A stretch of 64,000 nt of DNA, from assembly GCF_964275005.1 (NCBI RefSeq), contig NC_092689.1:10367879-10431878 (forward strand). The letters are read 5' to 3'. Shown here one piece after another: positions 48,695 to 60,600 of the stretch. Numbering within the stretch: the first letter of the stretch is position 1; each line of letters opens with the position of its first letter. Position numbers and translations under genes: made by a program. The notes under the pieces were generated by a model, which saw nothing but the letters and a program-made list of their open reading frames with translations, was not told the origin of the DNA and ran no database searches. Origin of the DNA: Diadema setosum (taxonomy: Eukaryota; Echinodermata; Echinoidea; Diadematoida; Diadematidae).

Positions 48695-51600
48695 CTGCGG
48701 GAGGTAACGAGAAACAAATACATAAATCATACTGTTCCAATCTATGAATGAATGTTCCAGAAAACAATCGGGGAAAATAAATGGGGGAAATTATGTAACT
48801 TGTCAAAAAGTATCATCACATGTCATCCGCTGCAATCTGGTTAAACTCCGGCTTCTACTGTAAGATTGCTGAATGCATTCTTTTGATGGTGAACGTCGGA
48901 AGGGGTTTGGCGGCAAAGGCTCAAAAATATATACCGGCTACGTTACTCGAAAAGATTGTGATAAAAAGATGGACACAACATTTACAGCCTTGTACTTGCT
49001 GCTTTCAACATCTGCTCCATCTCAAAAGGATAATGTGCCAACGCTGAGAGTAAACTACTTTCATCAAGTTCATCCCATTTGTTATGTTTCCATATGTAGC
49101 AGTTTCCTAGCAACAAGAATTCTGGTGATTCATGTCGGCTGACTAAAAGCCGTTGCTGACACAACAGGAAGGAAGGGAAACATCATCATGCAGTCATATC
49201 TGTCAAGATGTAGTCATAAATGTCTCCTTTTCTCCTTCTTCCTTCACATCCCCCTTATTATCGCCTACCTGATCCGTCGACATTCATTTTCCCCAAAGCT
49301 ATACACCAGGGGGGTGTTTCATCAACGTTTGTCGGCGCTGACAACTTGAATCACCATAGTAACAGTCAGTGACCAGAGCATCTCAGCGAATCAAAACCAA
49401 GGATTTTGCTGAAATTGGTCAGCGCCGACAAGCGTTGATGAAACACCCCCCTGGAAGCTCTTTCAGACACTTCACCCGACCTTCCACTTTTCGCCGTCCG
49501 AGATCACAAGCCTAAAACCTGATCATGACATTTTCATTGTTTGTTTGTTTTCATTTTCCATCTGACAGGATGGCGGGATAGCCCATAATCAACTGCACTA
49601 GCTGGTCTTCCATGGGGTCTAGTTGTGAGCACTTGGGGCAATTATGCACCCGACTGTACTCAGCTTTTATCAAGAGTTAAATGTAGTGACCTTCGACATC
49701 GACCTTACCCAGTACCCTATAACTCCTCACAAAAAGCACAAAAACCCACTAAATTTCAATGGCTGTATTCAATTCAATTATATTCGATTCAATGTGTTTA
49801 TTCATTTCATTTTCTGATAAAACAATACAACAGCACTAAATTTTACAATACAACACAATCATAATCAATTATTTCACTTATAATAATTGTGAAAATGGAA
49901 AAAAAAAAATTGAATAAAGCCAAACAGGTCTTTTAAAGTAAGTTCCCTTAAAAAAGTGTATACACAAAATAATTGACACAATAAATACAAAATGTAGTAT
50001 CTCCTTACACAAATGTCACTGAATCCTACCAATACGAGTATAAATCCCTTTAGTATTGTAACTGTAGCATTTCACAGTTCATAATTTGACACTGACCTTA
50101 GGTCTTTTCGTTAGAGTGAAAATGTCAACCTCTTTTGCTATATCAATATGAATGTAATATTCTCTGTCATATCTATACTTACACTGTATTTCAAAACATT
50201 AGAACAGGGTAACAACAGCATTTCACTTTGACATTCTTCAGACCAATGCAAAATCAAATCAATGAAGAACCGCTTGAGCATTCGATAGTTTACTGTTGCA
50301 AAAAAAAAAAATGCTGTTGAATGTCTATGACCTTGACCATTATGGTAATGTGTGTACTGTGCTACTGCACTAATGTCAAACTCACGCTGTAGTCTGTCAC
50401 GAGATCGCCGTCGGGGTCTCTGTCCACGGGGTGAAACACTATCAGTAGAGTTAGGATCGGCACAATGATTTTGAAGAACTGACGGGAGGCAAGAAAGCAG
50501 GGGCAAAACACAAGATCATGTTCAACTCTTTGTAACAATGATTATTTTTTTTTTCTAATTAATTAGTAAAGCAATAATATTAATTTGATGCAGGGCTGCC
50601 AAACTTCTCCAGGTTTACCCCCTAGAAAGTCACCAAATTTTTTTGTTGTTGTTAAGGCCTCTATAATTGATGAACAGTATACCCCCCTCCAAAAAAAAAA
50701 ATAATAATAATAAAATAGATAGATAGATAAACAGATATACAAAACATATTTTGAAGGATAAACATTTTCATTCATACATGTATCAAGCATACTTAATCAA
50801 ATTTATCAAAAGCACTAAATATTGTTTAAAAAAAACATACACACAAAACAGCTCTGCTGATGGTAAGCTGTATGCAATGTCTGGTGTGTATTTCTGACCA
50901 AACTGCAAGTAACTCTTCAATGAATACATGTATATGTATAATGGATTCTTCAATCATTTCATGACCATAACCTGATTTTGCCATTGACATTATATACAGG
51001 ATACTTGATATGGGTATGACAGGGTGAGGGTTAGGCCTCTGGCCTGGCATGGCCCCTAGAGGGCGCTCATACCTAAATGGACACATGCTGTGGGGAGATG
51101 TACATGTATGTAAAATATTGCATCACACACATTCTACTCACCATTAGTACCAGGTAGACTATACTGTACGACACGTTGCTGTCATGCTGTGGTACAAGAA
51201 TTAGTGGGGAAAAAGATGAAAACGTTGTAAGCACGACATTAAAAAATTTTGGATCACCATTATTCAATTGCACGGTGTGCATTGTAGTATTTGTACATTA
51301 TTATGTACATTCCATGTACATTCATTCATCCATGTACACTTATGTCGGCTATAACTGGGGGGGGGGGGGGGGCTTCCATGGTGAACTAGAAATGTCGCTT
51401 TGGCGACTGGTATGCCTCCGCCATAATGCATGATTTTCCCAATAGGTCTAGATAGTACATGTGGACACTGTGTGATTACATTTTCACAAAATTGACAAAA
51501 TATTGGAATGACAAGTTTGTCACAAATGTGTTAAATGTTCACCTTCCTTGACGTAGGTTTAATTGGAAGAATAGGAGAGCATGTATCTAGGGATTTAAGG

Positions 51601-54600
51601 ACTTTAACTTGACTTTGAACCATTCATACATTTAGGCATTTAGTAATTTTCAAGGTACAGGTGTGGAGAAAAAGTGCAATTTCTGAATTGAATAGTAAAT
51701 TGTTACCATTTTCATCTGGCCCTTGACCCTAAAATTCATGAGATAATTACTTTCAGGCAGAACATGCATAATATGTACTAAGTTTCAAGGTAACTTGAGC
51801 CACTTCCGAGATATGGAAGAAAAAGTTAGTTCAGCACTTTCAATTGATCTTTGACCTTTTGACCTTTGACAAAAAGAGAAAAAAAAAACTTTCCAGAGAA
51901 TTTCTATTAGGTTACACACGCATACACCAAGTGTAAAAAAATAACCCTGCTGGCATTGCATAAATATGAGGGTAATAGTAAAATTTTGAAGTGTTGCACT
52001 TGACCTTTGACCCCTGACCTTTGACCCCACGAACCCTACATTCTCTAGATAATCACTTCCAGTCAGTACATGTATATACTATGTTCCATGAAGATACCTT
52101 GAACAATTTTCCAAGGTACAGAGAAAAAAAAAAGAAGTTTTAATATTTCTACGTGACCTTTTGACCTTTGACCTTTAACCTCATGACCCAAACTTTCACC
52201 AGAGAATCTTAATTGGGTAATACATGTATACACAAAGTTCCAAGAAAATATCTTCAGGCATTCAATAGATATGGTGGAAATAGTGAAATTTTATGTATTT
52301 GACCCTGACCTTTTGACCTTTGACCTCATGACCCAAACTTTCAGCAGAGAATCTTAACTGGGTAATACATGTATACACTAAGTTTCAAGAAAATATCTTC
52401 AGGCATTCAATAGATATGGTAGAAATAGTGAAATTTTATGTATTTGACCCTGACCTTTTGACCTTTGACCTTTGACCTCATGACCCAAACTTTCACCAGA
52501 GAATCTTAATTGGGTAATACATGTATACACTAAGTTTCAAGAAAATATCTTCAGGCATTCAATAGATATGGTGGAAATAGTGAAATTTTATGTATTTGAC
52601 CTTGACCTTTTGACCTTTGACCTTGAGCATGTGCACCCAAAAGTTGATAGGCACAACTTCACCCCCTAATACACATACATGCCAAGTTTCATTAGAATAC
52701 CTCAACAGGTTTCGATAGTTACCTTGTCCACAAAATTCATTACGGACGGACGGAAGGACGGACGGACGGACGGACGGACGGAAGGACGGACGGACAACCC
52801 GAAAACATAATGCCTCTGGCACCACTTCGTGGCGGAGGCATAAAAAAAAAGAAGATGATTCAATGGGTTGTGCAATGAGTCATGTGCATTACTGTTAGTG
52901 GATTTCTACTATTATAAAGCATACTTGGCAGCCCCCCCCCCCCCCCCAATTATGGCTGAAAAACACATAAACGTAAAAACAAAACAAAACAAAACAAAAC
53001 AGCACCCAGATCGAACCAGACTAGAGAACAATAGTGACTTTAGAGCCTTGGTTTTCAACGTAAATGGGAAGAGCTCATCTTCTTGTAATTGGCAAGTGAC
53101 ATGGCAAATTTAGAATAAACCCTGGTGACCTCAAAATTCCCCTGCCCTGGGATCCTACCATATCGCTCTCCCTCTCTCTCCAGTGATTTGTGGTCTCTTA
53201 ATTTTGTTGACAGAACAAATAGCGATTAAAAAACCCCACTACCTGAGGGGTGCTAGTAATAAGGAATGAGCAGCCATTCTGTCATTCAACCAAACAGACA
53301 TGTCTGCAATGATTGAGGCACACAACTGATAACGGATAGTTCCCAAAGGTGAATAATCAGTTGAAAGTCTCTGTTAAAAGACCTCAACAAAAAGACATAT
53401 TGAGAGCAATTTGCTCTGAAAGTTGTTTATCTTTTTGAATTTAGAGGCCTGGTAGTGTGGGCGTCTGTGTAAATGGGAGGGTTTGTTTGACTGAATCAAT
53501 CTTTATTTGTCAATCTGCCAATCTGACAGAGAAACATGAACATGAATCTTCAAAATTGCACTGCCTTTCTACAAATAAGTTATGAATCTAACAATTAAGA
53601 GGTGTATTAAATATATTGGGGGGGGGGGGATTTTTCCCCAATAAATTATATTAATTTCTGGTCGGTTTTCTTCTGTTTGCATTTGTTAAATCAAGAGGTG
53701 TATAAAAATTCTGCAAACCAGAAACAAATACTTGCGTACAAACATACACATACAAGTACATATGAAGCTCACACACAAGATGATTTTTCATTATCATCTT
53801 ATTGTACTCTACCTTATACCTGAAATTAATCTTAACTAGAAATGTCGCTATGGCGACTGATGCCTCCGCCATAATGCATGATTCGCCCAATAGGTGTATA
53901 GTGCAATATCTTCACAATGTGTGATGACAGTGTCACATAACTGGCAAAGCACTGAAATGACAGGTTTGTCAGAAATATCTTGAATGTTCGCTTTCCTTGA
54001 ACTAGGTTTGCTATAATTGTCTAAGAGGGCAGGTACATGTATTTGGGGAATTGAGGATTTTTACTTGACTTCTGACTGACCCTTTTATAAGTTTATGCAT
54101 TGAGTAATTTTCAAGGTATGAAGAAAGAGTGTAATTACAGTATAAAATAATTTTTTTTTTTTTTTTTTTGCATTAAAACCTGGCGGAGGCATAAAAATCA
54201 ATAGTACACAGATACAGCACTAAACCATAAAATCTTGGACCACATGGACTACAGTTGTTCCATGCTCCCGATAAGTACAGGATTGATACTGACTGATACC
54301 GAATCTCTGTCCTTGGGATGGAGGTCAACGAAGAGGCAATCCATGTCAATTTACATGTATGACTAAAATCTATCTCATACAATCTAAAGAAACTCACATA
54401 GTCAGGGTTCACAGCATTTAAAGAAAACAAAATTCCCTGATTTTACCCTGATGAAGTATCAAATGTCCATGATAACTATTTCAACTCATTTCCAGTTTCA
54501 CATCCAATTTTCATCCAGTTTCATCCAATGTCATCCCATGGATGTTGTTTTGATATGCAACAAAATATAACAGAGTCTTACTGACTACTTTCAATTTTTG

Positions 54601-57600
54601 GGCCAATCAAAATCCCCTGACTTTTACCTAATTTGAGGCATTTTTATCAAATTCCCTGACTTTTTCCCGACTTGAAAAGAGTAAAATGATTCTCCCTGAT
54701 TTTCCTGATGGGCTGGGAACCCTGATAGTTCTACATACCAGAAACAACAGTTATCACAGCATAGCACAAACAAAACATGTTCTTTCATCGTCATGTCATG
54801 GTGCTCATAGCAGAGTGCAATATAACATCTTGAAGGACTCTGTTATATAACAGTTATGAAAATAATGGCCTTCTGCTTCTGAAACTGCTTCACGGCTGAC
54901 CTTTGAGAAACTCATATTGTGCTCTGTGACATACATTTTTTAACCTTGATACAAAATTCTACTGCAAGCTGATATACATTTACTGCTAGGTTGTTCGGCA
55001 TCATTAGACAATAAAATGTACAATAAAACCTCTATTAGCATGATTTACTCACGTAGACATCACTACATTTCAGAAGCCCGTCCATACCTGCAACAAAAAG
55101 AGAATGGGAAAATGGAAAACTTTTTTAACACCCTGCTGTACTAGAAATACCAAAGCCACAGATCTCAAAACCAGTACTCAACCTGCAGATTACAACTAAT
55201 GACTGACTCTATACTATGACAGTTCTACAAACCACAGACAGTTCCATTTCAATATGACAAGAAAACTACAATAAGCTGTTGCAAAATTGCATGTTTTGAC
55301 AAAAGAGCAAAGTTGGTGTGCCACTTGGTAACAAATGATAAAATCTAGCGATAATTGTAGCTAATGTTGAAATGAAAAATACTGTGTTCATATGATAGTG
55401 GTCTGTTTTTGTTTTTCTTTTTCTTTTCTGGTGTAAATTTAGGAGAGAGAAGTATAGGAGGAGGGGATGGGTTGGGGAAACAGCATCCAAAAATAGCCAA
55501 ACTTGAAAGAGTACAAATGATCATGAAACAACAACTGTAATAAAGAAGTTTATCTATTGGATAGCTCATAGCACACCAATAAAAAAAAAATCAGCAACCA
55601 AAATATAACGGTTCAGGCTCTTAGCTGGTAATACTTACTTCCGAGCATATAGCTGTCGTAGATCAGCGTTGCTATCGATGACAGTTCAAAGGCAATTATA
55701 ATGCTGTGTGAATGTGAAAGGCAGTGGGATGAAAGGTGGTTAGACTATGGTGGGCGAAGGTGAAGGATTTATCATAACTGGCCTCTGTTCTCGGAACACT
55801 GGGCCCCATTTCATGAAAAGCTGATATGATAGCAACTCTTGCTGGAATGGCAATTGTCATGGTAATGACAAGAATCCAGCTTCCTGATTGGCTGTTGCTA
55901 TTGGAAGTTGCCATTCCGGCAAGAGTTGCCATCCTAACTTCTTTTATGAAATGGGGCCCTGAGAAATTTGTCTGAATCAAATCCAGGGCATCTGAGGACA
56001 AAAGCAACCAGCTTGCTTGCCACCAATGGGCGATATTATCGGCAAGGTAGTTCTGAAGCACTGACACAATTAGAAACATTGCGGTGACTCATAACCACTA
56101 AATGAACTTTCCTGATTTTAAAGAACATGGGTGTCTTCCTATCCCTTAGCACATATTCTGACCAAAAACTTCTTTCTATTCCTTCATGAATGTAGTCTGC
56201 CATCATGTACACTTTGAAGTTTGTATTGTTACATTGTACATGTGCTTGCATGTCTGGTATCTAAACCTGTCCACTCTAGCAAATTCTGCACTGGCAGACT
56301 GATGTACATGTATGTTTAAAACTGTAATACTCATGGTTTTTGTGTACCATCAAATCACAAACTATTAAACATAATTCTTCCATAATTGTGAAATGCGTTT
56401 GTATATATTCTTTCCTTTCACTCAAGAGAAAACCAATTACCAATAGCTTTATACAAACGTAGTCTGTTGGGCCTCCTTCCGGGCAGTATTCCCAAGATGC
56501 CTTTGACATTGTTCACACACAAGCTACTAAAAGTAGTATGAAGGTCAAATTGATTGTGTATTTCTCTCTTTTTGGGGTGGGGGGGGGGTGGGAGGAAACC
56601 ACTTATTCTCCCCTCTATTAGCATCAAAACTGAAAGTCCTAACAGGAAAAAAGATCGATGTTACTGTACCTCCATAAATCTCTCTTCTGCTTCCGTCTCG
56701 TACTCCTGAGCGTCGTGACCTCGTTGAGTTTCTTGGTGATGTAGATGCCGCAGCACATGAACATCTGGACAAGCACGCACTCCATTGCAGACAGCATCAC
56801 CCAAAAAGGGTCTGAAATTCATCACAGGAGAGTAAAGTTTCATAAGTACAACAGATATCTGTTGATCCATCATATCTCTGAAATAACATTTCTGTGTCTT
56901 GGTCTCTTTTTTTTAATGGTAATGCATTCATGCAATATACTTGTTAGCATTTCATGAGGTAGAGTAAAAAAAAAAAAATTCATTCTGTATATTGGAAACC
57001 ACTTGTCATTCATATATCATTTTCAAAAGCCCCTGAAATGCAAACTGATTACTTGATTCTCGAATTTGAAACACATTGTAGAAGATCAGCGTTCCTGTTT
57101 TCTCTTCAAACTGGCAAACATATGCAAAATGTCTTTTTGATTTAATCACTTTGTGCAAATTTGTAACGAATTAAACCACTTCCATCTCATTTTTCTCCAA
57201 TATAAGGCCTGCATTGACAACTTAATGAAGAAAAAGCAATAATAATCTGTGGCAAAATTACGCCCAGGACTTGACAGCTTAATTAGGCAATGTACATGTA
57301 TATGTTCCTGTCTATCTGTATCTATGTGGAAAACCGCTAAAGGCAATAACAGAAGATTGAGTGCTAGTACTCCATACTGCTCGTGTACTACACGTATGTA
57401 CAAGTACGCTGACAAACAGACATGTACAAGAGTGTTGTCTTCAGTTGAAACAGTTGCCATTTGCATGGTTGACTGTTATAGGTTGAAGGCTCAGAAGAGC
57501 ACAAACATACATAATGTGCAAGAATCACATGCTGTATGACTTTTTATTTACATATATGTGACCCGCTACAACAAAAGGATCCGAAAGTCCGGGGAGGACA

Positions 57601-60600
57601 ATTTTCTGAAAGTTGCATGACATTATTCCCTTACTCTTCTACTTTAATTTCATATATAAAACACAACTCATAAAAGTACTTAGTTGCGGAGATAGTGATG
57701 GTTTTATTAGCGCATTTCAAGTGGTTGAGGAAATCAGAGTTTTGAGAAAAACCTCCTTCAAAATTTTCCTTCCGACACTATCATGATCAAGGGGAGGTGA
57801 GACAGTTTCAACTCTTGACAATAGAAGGTATGCTCCTAGCAACACCCGCGATGTTCATTCAAGCTTAGCGCCAGTGGTCTACGCACGACCAATCAGTAAT
57901 CAGGATGTCACACATTGACCAATAAGATCACTCCCTCATTGCTAGGGGCGGAGTCTAGTTGCGGCGTTAAATCCAAATCTTCAGACACGTTTCTGTTACG
58001 TTGAAAGTCGGAAAATCATGGCCCAGAAAAATGCTGATTTCTTGCCTTTCCTTTAATCATTTAGCTTCGAAATTTCGGCAGATGATAGACAAAACATTAG
58101 AGTACAGATTTATGCCAAAAACAGAAATCCGATTGTACCATCCAATTGCTCTTTGAGATGGGACATAATATCATATTGGTGTACCAAAGCTCAACACTAA
58201 CTTTTTCTTTGAGTGGACCAGCAATGAACTTTGCTGGCCCGATTGGGCCATCAACACATTGTATCTTTCCTAAAGAAGTGGTGGCCCGGCTGTATTTCTG
58301 GTGGCCCAGGGCCACTGGGATACCAGTAATGTCGAGCCCTGTGTATACATAATATCTAGATCAACTACATTAATGCTGAGAAGTTAAAGGGACTGTACAG
58401 TACTGGTTGAGGTGGGGATTCATGTTTTGAACATTCCTAAGTGAGATAATGAGATACCTCTTATGAAATATGAAAGAGTATGTAATTTTAAGAAGGATTC
58501 AACGTTTATTTGATGAAAATTGGTTTTTAAATGGCCGAAATATCCAAAAAAGTGATAATAATAAAAGACTACAGGCCACGCCTTTTATTAGGATCTCTTT
58601 GTTTTACCATGTTTTTGGATATCTCAGCCATTTCAAAACCGATTTTCATCAAATAAACTTTTGATACCCCTTCGAATTGCATGCTCTTTGACATTTCATA
58701 GAGTGGTTACAGAATTTCTCGCAAAACGTTAAAAGCTAAATCCTCACCTCGGCCAGAACTGTCCACACCCTTTAACATTAGTTTTAATCAGACCATACTG
58801 CACAAACACGCAATATGTTCAAAGTTTAATACAAGAGTGCTCTACGACATGCCTCAACATGGATGCCACACATGGACGGTGTCATTGATAAATCCCCCAT
58901 ACCATGAACAGTTCACGACTATCTGGGATTTAGACTGCTTTATCAGGTACATACTGGCTTGTTGTGTAAATAGTCTTATCAGTTGACCTGGGTAACTATG
59001 AATAGCTCATATGTGAACTGATGCTGTGCCTATGAACAATGTCCACATAATTGAGATTATGATTTCCAGGAAAAGACTGATTATAAAAAACAGCCCCTCC
59101 CCCCCCCCCCCCCCCCCCCCCACAAAGAGAAAAAACAGAAAAGAATTGGGAAGACCAGTTAAACCTTGTAAGAAAACATTTACATACAGAGTAGGGACTT
59201 CCACTTGTTTGTAGTGGTTGATCTGGATGAAATTTATAAGAAAAACCATCCAGATTTATAACTGAAAGATATCCACAAGGATACAAACCTCCACAGGTAT
59301 TTGACAGTGACTTCGTAAATATAATGCCAGCAACCGTGACAGCAAGAAAATATAGACCAAACAGCAGTAGTACTGGTAGGACAACTCTAAATGGAAAGAT
59401 ACAAGAATGTAAATATGAAAATAAAAATGTAAATATTATTCTAAGAACATACATATCCCTCACTTGAGTACGATTTTATGTGTAAAATGTACCAATGATG
59501 TGGAATCATAACTGATTTGATTGGTTTGACTGGGTTTCCTCATCATGGTAGGTAGATGAAGTACATTTATAGTGTTATGTGTGATCACAACACAATGAAG
59601 GCAAGTATACAAATCCAATGTGTATCACACACAATTATTCACAATGCATTACATATAAGAGAGCTCCTGCTTAAACAAAATCTTGATGTGCTTGCACCAC
59701 TTTCATAGATTGAAAATTACATAATGACGCTAAATGAGGGTGATAGACGAATCAAAATTCAATTCAATTCAATTTATTTTCATATTTCTCAATGGTGGAA
59801 TGTACATCAAATATAATAAAATGAATTGAATCATAATATCCGGCTTGGATGCACAGTAAATTAATGTAAACATAATATAAAAAATAGCGATCAATCTTCA
59901 TAGGTTTGGCTCTATGTATAACGCTAAAGAAATATGATGGAACCTACTGTGATTCACAAAATGTGATTGTCAACTCTGTGTGACATAGCTGTTTGAGCAG
60001 CTTGCCATGCGGTTTGTACACAAAAATTCATCAATTCGATGTCTATTTTTCTCCGCAGAAAATTTTCTTCAGACCTGTTCTCATTACGTAACAGGAGTAA
60101 TATATGTGCAACGGTGGGTCCGGGAATTCCGTACAGGGGGCGCCAACAGTATTTCTGGTGCTACTTCAGGGTTTCATTTCATTTTTTTTTTTCTTTTCAT
60201 TTCTTTTGTTTTAACAAAAAATAAAGGGGAGGGGGTGCACGCCCAATGCGCCTTCCTCTGGATCCGCCACTGATGTGTTTGTATGTCCTCCTTAATGGTA
60301 ATGGATAAGTTTTAACCTGTCAATCAGTTGCAATACTGTCTGTGCTCACATATTTGTGAAAAATAGAAATTAGTAAAATTGTGTGTACAAAACAAATGTA
60401 GAAGTGCTCAACACACTATAGATCACACAGTTGCCAATTTGTCTTACTCTCCAAACTTTTATAACTCATGACTTTTTGTCTGCTGTCTCCTTTTCTCCCA
60501 AAATTTTAATCTAATTCTTCTTTTTTTTTTACTTTGATAATTATGACACTACTTGTTTGATTTTTCTATTATCCTACACAAAAAAAAATCATGATATCAA

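Larger units (their letters stand above)
51384..52842. mobile_element. ATGCCTCCGCC-ended element, long copy (about 1.46 kb)
   Basis: It starts AACTAGAAATGTCGCTTTGG, then ATGCCTCCGCCA, and ends TGGCGGAGGCAT, its exact inverse. Inside are tandem ~145-bp units at 52164-52628, repeated TGACCTTTGACC motifs and an ACGG array at 52741-52797. A shortened copy lies at 53834-54195. There is no transposase, so it is non-autonomous. It lies in the intron between exons e and f of the minus-strand gene. Confidence 0.75.

Noticed and set aside
48391..48723. Alternative 110-codon minus-strand ORF over the last membrane-protein exon
   Set aside because: Not in phase with exon g. The frame ending at 48506 fits the splice phase and gives a sensible tail.
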